A stretch of 64,000 nucleotides of DNA, taken from assembly GCF_038404985.1 (NCBI RefSeq), contig NZ_JBBKBA010000001.1, positions 1,516,001 through 1,580,000 of the forward strand, given 5' to 3'. The translations under genes and the position numbers were made by a program. Below the pieces are notes generated by a model that was not told where the DNA came from, did no database searches, and worked only from the letters and a program-made list of their open reading frames with translations. Positions 37,813 to 44,768 of the stretch are shown here, piece by piece (position 1 is the stretch's first letter; every line of letters starts with the position of its first letter). The DNA comes from Ferrovibrio sp. MS7. Lineage in GTDB: Bacteria; Pseudomonadota; Alphaproteobacteria; Ferrovibrionales; Ferrovibrionaceae.

Positions 37813-38706
37813 ATGGCGCGTCCCCTAACCATCGAACAGCGCGACAGCCGGCTGGGTGTCTGGTTGATCGCGCCATCCGTTCTCGTTTTCCTTTGCCTGA
37901 TCGCCTATCCGCTGGTCGATAGCGTCTGGATGAGTTTCCGCCAGATCAATACCATCACCCTGGATGGCCATTACGTCGGGCTGCGCAATTACGAGGAAAT
38001 TATTAGCAGTCCGGATTTCTGGCGTTCGCTGATCAACAATTTCATTTGGACCGCCGGCGCGCTTACCTTGCAGGTTGTCGCCGGCATCGCTATCGGCCTG
38101 ATGCTGCACCAGAATGTGTGGTGCCGTTCGTTGGCGCGCGGCTTGATTCTGTTTCCCTATCTGCTGCCGATGGTGGTGGCGGTTCTGGTTTGGAAATGGC
38201 TGTTCAACGATCTCTACGGCCTGCTGAATGCCGCCCTGGTGCATTCCGGGCTGGTGGATTTCCCGGTCGACTGGCTCGGCGGTATGCCAAGCGCGATGAT
38301 CAGCATCATCATTGTCGGCGCCTGGAAATACTTCCCCTTCGTTGTGCTGACTGTGCTGGCGCGGCTGCAAAGCATCCCGGAGCAGCTCTACGAAGCAGCA
38401 AAGATTGATGGCGCCGGCCCACTGGCTCGATTTGTCGATATAACGCTGCCGCAATTGCGCGGAGTCCTCGTCATCGTGGTGTTGTTGCGTGCTATCTGGG
38501 ATTTCAAGGAATTCGATCTGATCTACATGATGACCGGAGGCGGCCCGGTGATAAGCACGCAAACATTGCCATTGCTGGTGTTCAAGCATGCCTTTCCGTT
38601 GCAGCAGCTAGGCAAGGGTGCGGCTGTGGCCGTTATCATGATGCTGATTATGCTGGTATTCATGCTGGGTTACCTGCGACTCTACGGGCGGGAGCAGGAT
38701 AAATGA
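37813..38706 (+). CDS. ABC transporter permease (MalF/UgpA-like)
   Basis: Membrane subunit, 297 residues, six predicted helices (IAPSVLVFLCLIAYPLVDSV is the first). The coupling loop EQLYEAAKIDGAGPLARFVD is the canonical EAA motif. It starts 28 bp after the binding-protein gene and overlaps the next permease by 4 bp. Confidence 0.93.
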   Translation: MARPLTIEQRDSRLGVWLIAPSVLVFLCLIAYPLVDSVWMSFRQINTITLDGHYVGLRNYEEIISSPDFWRSLINNFIWTAGALTLQVVAGIAIGLMLHQNVWCRSLARGLILFPYLLPMVVAVLVWKWLFNDLYGLLNAALVHSGLVDFPVDWLGGMPSAMISIIIVGAWKYFPFVVLTVLARLQSIPEQLYEAAKIDGAGPLARFVDITLPQLRGVLVIVVLLRAIWDFKEFDLIYMMTGGGPVISTQTLPLLVFKHAFPLQQLGKGAAVAVIMMLIMLVFMLGYLRLYGREQDK

Positions 38707-39539
38707 GGCAGCATCCCTGGCTTGGCCGCCTGTTGTGGAATCTCATGGTATGGGCCGTGGTGCTCACCATTGCCTTTCCGCTTTTCTGGATCGTCTCAAC
38801 GGCGCTGCGTCCTGAAACCGAATTGTTCCAGCGCCCGCCGTCTTTGCTGCCCGGCACGGTCACCTTCGAGCATTTCCGCCGGCTGGTGATGGATACGCCG
38901 TTTCCGATCTATTTCCGCAACAGCGCCATCGTCGCGCTAGGCACCACGCTGATGGTGATCATCGTGGGATCGCTGGGCGCCTATAGCCTGTCGCGCTTCC
39001 GCTATCGCGGACGGGGCGCCATCGCCAAGGTGGTGCTGCTCACTTACCTGATGCCGTCGGTCGTGCTGTTCCTGCCGCTTTACCTGATCATGGCTGAACT
39101 CGGCCTGGTCAACAGCCTGTTCTCGCTGGTGCTGGCCTATATGACCTTCGCGCTGCCCTTCGCGCTCTGGCTGCTGCGCTCGTTCATCGATGCGATCCCG
39201 GTGGAAACCGAGCTGGCCGCCATGGTGGATGGCGCGTCGCGCATGGGGGCGTTCTTCGACGTGGTGCTGCCGCAGGCGCTACCCGGCATCATCTCCACCG
39301 CGCTTTTCACCTTCATCCTGGCCTGGAATGAATATCTCTATGCCCTGGTCCTGACCAACCGGGATACGGAGAAGCCGTTGCCGCCGGGTGTCATCACGAT
39401 GCTGACCTCGTCATACAATATCGAATGGGCCCTGCTGATGGCGGCATCGGTGCTGATGAGCCTGCCGCTGATCTTGAGCTTCGCCTTCATGCAAAAACAT
39501 CTCACGCGCGGCTTCGGTGCCGGCGCAGTCAAAGGTTAG
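38703..39539 (+). CDS. ABC transporter permease (MalG/UgpE-like)
   Basis: Second membrane subunit, 278 residues, six helices (VVLTIAFPLFWIVSTALRP near the start). The coupling loop reads VETELAAMVDGASRMGAFFD, matching the EAA motif of carbohydrate-uptake-1 permeases. ATGA overlap with the preceding permease. Confidence 0.93.
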   Translation: MRQHPWLGRLLWNLMVWAVVLTIAFPLFWIVSTALRPETELFQRPPSLLPGTVTFEHFRRLVMDTPFPIYFRNSAIVALGTTLMVIIVGSLGAYSLSRFRYRGRGAIAKVVLLTYLMPSVVLFLPLYLIMAELGLVNSLFSLVLAYMTFALPFALWLLRSFIDAIPVETELAAMVDGASRMGAFFDVVLPQALPGIISTALFTFILAWNEYLYALVLTNRDTEKPLPPGVITMLTSSYNIEWALLMAASVLMSLPLILSFAFMQKHLTRGFGAGAVKG

Positions 39540-39548
39540 GGTAGCGGC

Positions 39549-40631
39549 GTGGCCAGTGTCACCTTGAAGCATCTCGGCAAGAACTACACCACGGCTGCGG
39601 CGGCGGCCGTGACGGATCTGTCGCTCGATATCCGCGAAGGCGAATTCATCGCCTTGCTGGGGCCGAGTGGCTGCGGCAAAAGCACCACATTGCGCATGAT
39701 CGCTGGCTTGGAAACCCCTACCGCCGGCAACATCCTGTTCGGCGACAAGGATGTGACCTACGAATTGCCGGCCGACCGCAATATTGCCATGGTTTTCCAG
39801 AATTATGCGCTCTATCCGCATATGACGGTGCGGGAGAACCTGGAATATCCCTTGAAGAAGCGGCGCGTGCCGGTGGCAGAGCGCCAGGCGAGGTCGCGCG
39901 AGGTATCCGAGCTGCTGCAGATAACCGCGCTGCTCGATCGCCGTCCAGGCCAGCTTTCGGGCGGCCAGCAGCAGCGCGTGGCGCTGGGGCGCGCGCTGAT
40001 CCGCAGCCCTTCCGTGTTTCTGCTCGACGAGCCGCTCTCCAACCTCGATGCCAAGCTGCGCAGCCATATGCGCACCGAGCTGGTGCAACTGCATCGTCGC
40101 TTGCGCACCACGATGATTTACGTCACCCATGATCAGCTTGAAGCCATGACCATGGCGGATCGCATCGCCATCATGTTCGATGGTAAATTGCAGCAATTCG
40201 ATACCCCTGAGCAGATTTACAACAAGCCCTGCAATCGCGAGGTGGCCGGCTTCATCGGCACGCCGATGATGAACTTCCTTGCCGGCAGCGTGCAGCCCGG
40301 AGCCAATGGTCCGGAGTTGATCGTAGCCGGACATCTCGCAGCCATACTTCCTGCCCAGCTCAATAGCCTGTGTGGCCGCACGGTGACGGTTGGGGTTCGC
40401 CCCGAGGACGTTACGGAAACCGCCACTGGTATCGCGGCGCAAGTGGTGCTCACCGAGCCGATCGGGCACGAAACCCTGGTCAGCCTGGATCTTGGGCCGC
40501 ATCGTGTGGTGATGCGCCATCGCCCGGATTTCCGGATTGGCGCAGGGGAGTACATGCAGCTTCACTTCAACCCTCAAAAAGTGCACTTATTCGACCCGGA
40601 TACAGGGCAACGAGTCGACACAGGCACATGA
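39549..40631 (+). CDS. ABC transporter ATP-binding protein (MsmK/UgpC-like)
   Basis: Motor of the importer, 360 residues from GTG 39549. LGPSGCGKSTTLRMIAGLE is Walker A, QLSGGQQQRVALGRALIRSP the signature, VFLLDEPLSNLDAKLR the Walker B, and YVTHDQLEAMTMADR the switch. The C-terminal TOBE/OB extension (about 240-360) is that of the MalK group. It starts 9 bp after the second permease. Confidence 0.94.
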   Translation: MASVTLKHLGKNYTTAAAAAVTDLSLDIREGEFIALLGPSGCGKSTTLRMIAGLETPTAGNILFGDKDVTYELPADRNIAMVFQNYALYPHMTVRENLEYPLKKRRVPVAERQARSREVSELLQITALLDRRPGQLSGGQQQRVALGRALIRSPSVFLLDEPLSNLDAKLRSHMRTELVQLHRRLRTTMIYVTHDQLEAMTMADRIAIMFDGKLQQFDTPEQIYNKPCNREVAGFIGTPMMNFLAGSVQPGANGPELIVAGHLAAILPAQLNSLCGRTVTVGVRPEDVTETATGIAAQVVLTEPIGHETLVSLDLGPHRVVMRHRPDFRIGAGEYMQLHFNPQKVHLFDPDTGQRVDTGT

Positions 40632-40664
40632 CCGGCCGGCCAGCCGGCAGCAAGGGAGAGCGAA

Positions 40665-41600
40665 GTGGACCTTAAGGAATTGCAGAGCTTTTGCATGGTG
40701 GCGCGGCTGCGCAGCTTCTCCAAGGCATCGCAGTCGCTAGGCATCGGGCAGCCGGCGGTGACCAAACATATCCATCGCCTGGAAGCCGAACTGGGCAAGA
40801 GCCTGATCGAGCGCGGCACCCGTCCTACCCAGTTGACGCCAGCCGGCCTAGAGCTGTTCCGGCTGGCAACGCCACTGGTGGAAGGATTGCTGCGTTTCGC
40901 CCGCAATGAACGGCAACAGGCTACCCTGGCGCCAGTGGTGGTGGCCTGCACCCACGGCTTCATGAACGAACTACTGCTGCGCTCGGTGCAATCCTTCCGC
41001 GTGGTTGAGCCGCATCAGCCGGTCCGTATCAAGCTTGGCACCAAGCAGGATGTGGTGTCGATGGTTACTTCCGGCGCAGCGGATTTCGGTATTGCGCCGA
41101 GCCCGGATCGCCTGAAAGCGCTTAATTTCGCACCGCTCGCGGCTTCTGAACGCGTGTTGATCACGCCACGTGACCATGAATTGCTCAACCGCCCGCTGAC
41201 CAGCCTGGCTGAAATCGCCCGCTATCCGCTGATCCTGCTGGGCTACATGACTCAGACCCGGGTGCTGATCGAGGATGCCTTCAAGGAGCATGGCGTTGCT
41301 TATGAAGTCGCGGTCGAACTCGACAGCATGGATATGGTGAAGCGCTATGTCGAACTCGGCCTCGGGATCGGCATCGGCCACAAGATCGCGCTGGATGCCG
41401 AGGATAGCGTCAATCTCGGTATCGTGCCGCTGAGCAAGTTCCTGCCTTCCGAGCTGGTCGGCGTCACCACCAGCCGTTCACGCCCACTGCCAGAGGCAGC
41501 GGCGAAGCTGATCGATCATATGAAGCAGAAGCTCGAAAAGACCGTCAGCCGCCAGGCGGCGAAGCCGGTACCTGGCGCTGCGCGGCGCAGCCGCAGTTGA
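40665..41600 (+). CDS. LysR family regulator
   Basis: LysR-type regulator, 311 residues from GTG 40665 (GGGAGAG upstream). Residues 1-60 are the winged helix (LQSFCMVARLRSFSKASQSL, then GIGQPAVTKHIHRLEAELGK). The effector domain runs from about 90 (VVVACTHGFMNELLLRSVQS) and resembles the CysB/Cbl-like arrangement. A 20-residue basic tail ends the protein. It lies inside the transporter-enzyme operon and is the natural candidate to bind the TTCC-N5-GGAA boxes at three promoters, since these have the T-N11-A form. Confidence 0.92.
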   Translation: MDLKELQSFCMVARLRSFSKASQSLGIGQPAVTKHIHRLEAELGKSLIERGTRPTQLTPAGLELFRLATPLVEGLLRFARNERQQATLAPVVVACTHGFMNELLLRSVQSFRVVEPHQPVRIKLGTKQDVVSMVTSGAADFGIAPSPDRLKALNFAPLAASERVLITPRDHELLNRPLTSLAEIARYPLILLGYMTQTRVLIEDAFKEHGVAYEVAVELDSMDMVKRYVELGLGIGIGHKIALDAEDSVNLGIVPLSKFLPSELVGVTTSRSRPLPEAAAKLIDHMKQKLEKTVSRQAAKPVPGAARRSRS

Positions 41601-41604
41601 TGCC

Positions 41605-41790
41605 ATGGTAAACTCGGCAGCCGTTTCCGCCTCGCTGCTCGCCGCCGAACTGGCGCGGGCAGAGGCCGTGGCTGCCGCTGACGTGGCTGTGGCCCGCAAC
41701 CGTGCCCAGCCGTTGAAGCTCTCCTTTCCAGTGGATAGCCAGACGATGCCGGCCTTTCAACCGAGCTGCCGTGAGCCGGCCGATGGCTGA
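41605..41790 (+). CDS. AtzG-like (DUF4089) small amidase subunit
   Basis: A 61-residue protein between lysR and the amidase gene. Its middle and end, VAVARNRAQPLKLSFPVDSQ then MPAFQP, follow the pattern of AtzG/DUF4089 proteins (helix of about 20 residues, then a Phe-Pro strand, then a P-x-F-x-P end). AtzG is the small partner of the amidase AtzE in cyanuric-acid/biuret breakdown and stabilises it much as GatC does GatA. The gene overlaps the amidase start by 8-20 bp, supporting pairing. No clear ribosome site: translation may be coupled to lysR, whose stop is 4 bp upstream. Confidence 0.65.
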   Translation: MVNSAAVSASLLAAELARAEAVAAADVAVARNRAQPLKLSFPVDSQTMPAFQPSCREPADG

Positions 41791-43174
41791 AGCCGCCGAT
41801 CTCAGTGTGGCCGACGCCGCCGCGCTGATTGCGCGCCGAGCGCTTTCGGCCCCGGAGCTGTGCGACAGCTACCTGGCGCGCATCGCGCGTCGCGATCAGC
41901 GCCTGAATGCCTATCTGCATGTTGATGCCGATGCGGTGCGACGCGCCGCTGCCACGCGACAGAACCTGATCGATCGCTCCGGTCCTGCTTCACCGCTGGA
42001 TGGCATCCCGATTGCGGTCAAGGATATCATTGACGTCGCCGGCCAGCGCACCAGCAGCCATTCCGCCGTTACTGAGAACCATGTTGCCTCCCGCGATGCT
42101 GCTGTAGTCGAGAGGCTGCGGGAGAATGGCGCCATCATCCTCGGCAAGACCGCTTTGCATGAATTTGCCATTGGCGGGCCGTGCTTCGATCTGCCCTGGC
42201 CACCGGCGCGCAATCCCTGGGATGTGACACGCCACCCGGGGGGGTCCTCCAGCGGCTCCGGCGCGGCTGTTGCTGCCGGCATGGCGGCTGCCGCGCTTGG
42301 CACCGATACGGCGGGGTCCGTGCGCAACCCGGCCACCTGCTGCGGCCTGTATGGCCTCAAGCCGACTGCCGGTGCGATTTCACGGCGCGGTGTGTTCCCG
42401 CTTGCCTTCAGCTTGGATGCCGTTGGGCCGATCACGCGGCGCGTCGAAGACATGGCCCTGATTTTTGCGGCCCTGGCGCAGCCCGATCCGGATCCGGCAG
42501 GCAGTCGCGCGCATCCGCATCATGGCCGCCTGTATCCGATTGCCCAGGGCATCACGGGCATGACGCTGGGCCTGGTGCGCCGCTTCCACCGCGATGCGCC
42601 GGAAACCGAAGCAGTGATGGCGGAGAATTTCGAGCAGACGGCGGCTGCCTTTGCAGCACTGGGCGCCAGGCTGGTCGAGATCGACCTGCCGCCGCTGGCG
42701 GACTGGGCCAATTGCACCCGCGTGATCCAGCAGAGCGAAGCCTATTCGATCCATCGCCCCTGGTTGGAGAGCCAGCCAGAGCGCTACTGCGCCATCAGCC
42801 GGCAGAAGCTGCTTCCGGGGGCTTTCCTGCGCGCCATCGACTATATCGAAGCCCTGAAGGCGCGGCGGGTGCTGACAGCAATTCTGGACGATGCCTTCAG
42901 CCGTTGCGATGTGATGCTCTGTGTATCGAGCATGACTGTCCCCTGCCGCCTGGATGATCCGGAAGCGATCCGGACGACTTACGAGAAGCAGGCAAGGCTG
43001 CCCTTCAGTCTTTCCGGCCATCCGGCGCTGGCTTTCCCTACGGGCTTCACCGCCGACGGGTTGCCCCTGGGCCAGCAACTGGTGGCGCCGGCATGGCGCG
43101 AGGATTTGTTGTTCCGCTTCGCACAGACTTATGAGAAGGCACATCCCTGGCATGAAAGGCGGCCGCCATGCTAG
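41771..43174 (+). CDS. Amidase-signature family hydrolase (AtzE/GatA-like)
   Basis: Amide hydrolase of 467 residues from GTG 41771 (ATG 41783 is equally possible). The Ser-cisSer-Lys triad is visible: Lys in PIAVKDIIDVAG, and the serines in HPGGSSSGSGAAVAAGMA plus LGTDTAGSVRNPA. It is probably the catalytic partner of the AtzG-like protein, and may hydrolyse a small amide, carboxybiuret-like or ureido compound. It overlaps the aldolase gene by 7 bp. Confidence 0.93.
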   Translation: MSRPMAEAADLSVADAAALIARRALSAPELCDSYLARIARRDQRLNAYLHVDADAVRRAAATRQNLIDRSGPASPLDGIPIAVKDIIDVAGQRTSSHSAVTENHVASRDAAVVERLRENGAIILGKTALHEFAIGGPCFDLPWPPARNPWDVTRHPGGSSSGSGAAVAAGMAAAALGTDTAGSVRNPATCCGLYGLKPTAGAISRRGVFPLAFSLDAVGPITRRVEDMALIFAALAQPDPDPAGSRAHPHHGRLYPIAQGITGMTLGLVRRFHRDAPETEAVMAENFEQTAAAFAALGARLVEIDLPPLADWANCTRVIQQSEAYSIHRPWLESQPERYCAISRQKLLPGAFLRAIDYIEALKARRVLTAILDDAFSRCDVMLCVSSMTVPCRLDDPEAIRTTYEKQARLPFSLSGHPALAFPTGFTADGLPLGQQLVAPAWREDLLFRFAQTYEKAHPWHERRPPC

Positions 43175-43848
43175 CCGGTTCGTTGCGCGACAAGCTGCGC
43201 TCAGGCACAGCTTTCTTCGCCCTGCATTCCGCGGGTGCCAATCCGGACCTAGTGGAAATGCTGGCGAAGGCCGGTGCCGATGCGGTTTATCTCGATGCTG
43301 AGCGCAGCCCGCTCGACCTCGGCCAGATCGTCGCCATGCGCCGTGCCGCCCATGCCTCCGGCTGCCCGGTGCTGCTGCGGCCACATAGCGACATGCCGGC
43401 CGAACTGGTGCGCTATCTCGATACCGGCGTTGACGGCCTGATCTGCCCCCGGATTGAAAATCCCGCGGATCTGGTGGCGATCCGCGAGACCATTCGCTAC
43501 GCCCGTGGCAAAGCAGCCGACAAGACAGCATTGGTGGCGCAGATTGAAAGCGCTGCCGCAGTGGAGGCGCGCGCCGCATTATTCGCCGCCGATGCCGCTG
43601 ATGCTTTCTTCCTGGGGCCAAACGATATCGCCTGGGGCATGGGGCTGGAGGCATCGGCAGTGGAGGTGCAGGACCTGCTGCGCCTGACCTTGCGAGATGG
43701 CGCACAAGCTGGCCGCACGGTCGGCCTGCCCGTCGATCCAGCTTCCGTGGCTGAGTGGCATGAACATGGCGCCCGCTATTTCAGTGTTCGCCTTCCTGCC
43801 GTGTTCAAGGGCTTGATGCAGCAGTTGCAAGTGGCCACGGCTGGTTAG
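43168..43848 (+). CDS. HpcH/HpaI family aldolase
   Basis: Class II (metal) pyruvate aldolase or related citrate-lyase-beta-like enzyme, 226 residues. YLDAERSPLDLGQIVAM (Glu-x-x-x-Leu-Asp equivalent), LLRPHSDMPAELVRYLDTGV and VAQIESAAAVE (metal Glu) are family blocks; FFLGPNDIAWGMGL holds the metal-binding Asp. Members split 4-hydroxy-2-oxo acids into pyruvate or glyoxylate and an aldehyde. Operon position between the amidase and a deacetylase suggests it breaks the carbon skeleton left after nitrogen removal. Confidence 0.9.
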   Translation: MLAGSLRDKLRSGTAFFALHSAGANPDLVEMLAKAGADAVYLDAERSPLDLGQIVAMRRAAHASGCPVLLRPHSDMPAELVRYLDTGVDGLICPRIENPADLVAIRETIRYARGKAADKTALVAQIESAAAVEARAALFAADAADAFFLGPNDIAWGMGLEASAVEVQDLLRLTLRDGAQAGRTVGLPVDPASVAEWHEHGARYFSVRLPAVFKGLMQQLQVATAG

Positions 43849-43877
43849 TGGCGCGTTACAGTAGAAACGAGGATTAC

Positions 43878-44762
43878 ATGCCGACATTGCCCAAGGAACG
43901 CTTTCCCTATTCCTCGCCTTTCACGCGACCGGCACTCAGCTTGCCCGATGGCGGACGGATGATCGTGTGGCCGGTGGTGAATATCGAGGAATGGGAAGTC
44001 ACGCGCCCGATGCCGCGCCATGTCTCCTCGCCACCGATGGGGCAGCAGGTGATCCCCGACATGCCGAACTGGACCTGGCATGAATACGGCATGCGTGTGG
44101 GCATCTGGCGGTTGATCGAGGCTTTCGCAGCGGCTGACATACGACCGACGCTTTCGATCAACGCCAAGGTATGCAGCAGCTATCCGGAAGTGGCGCAGGC
44201 CGTGCGCAAGGCGGCCTGGGAATTCATGGCGCATTGCTATGTGCAGATGCCGATCCATCAGATCGAGGATCAACGCGACATGATCCGGCTGTCGCTCGAT
44301 ACCTTGCGCGATTTCACCGGCAAGCAGCCGGAAGGCTGGCTGGGGCCGGGGCGGACACAGACATTCCATACGCTGGATTTCGTCGCCGAAGCCGGGTTGA
44401 AATGGTTTGCTGACTGGATTCTGGATGACCAGCCTTTCTGGGTGAAGACGGCGCATGGCCCGATTCTGTCCATCCCGTATTCGGTCGAACTCAACGACAT
44501 CACCATCATGGTGACCGGGCAGCATTCCTCCGACGAGATGTTCCGCCGCACCTGCGATGCCTTCGACCGGCTCTATGAGGAGTCGGCCAACTCGACGCGG
44601 GTGATGGCATTCGGCGTGCACCCATATGTCACCGGTGCGGCGCACCGCATCACCTATCTCGAGAAGATGCTGAATTACATGAAGCAGCGCAGCGGTGTCT
44701 GTTTCTGGACTGGCGAGCAGATCTACGACTGGTATTTGGCACAGGTGCCGGCGCCGGCCTGA
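43878..44762 (+). CDS. Polysaccharide deacetylase family protein (PuuE allantoinase-like)
   Basis: NodB-fold hydrolase, 294 residues from ATG 43878 (GAGG 5 nt upstream). FPYSSPFTRPALSLPDGGRM and WTWHEYGMRVGIWRLIEAF resemble metal-independent PuuE-type allantoinases and cytosolic relatives more than secreted chitin deacetylases; no signal peptide. EFMAHCYVQMPIHQ and GWLGPGRTQTFHTLDFVAEA are in the positions of NodB motifs. Likely to act on a cyclic ureide or amide. It is the last plus-strand gene of the operon and meets the convergent fusion oxidoreductase 6 bp on. Confidence 0.88.
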   Translation: MPTLPKERFPYSSPFTRPALSLPDGGRMIVWPVVNIEEWEVTRPMPRHVSSPPMGQQVIPDMPNWTWHEYGMRVGIWRLIEAFAAADIRPTLSINAKVCSSYPEVAQAVRKAAWEFMAHCYVQMPIHQIEDQRDMIRLSLDTLRDFTGKQPEGWLGPGRTQTFHTLDFVAEAGLKWFADWILDDQPFWVKTAHGPILSIPYSVELNDITIMVTGQHSSDEMFRRTCDAFDRLYEESANSTRVMAFGVHPYVTGAAHRITYLEKMLNYMKQRSGVCFWTGEQIYDWYLAQVPAPA

Positions 44763-44768
44763 AGGCGA

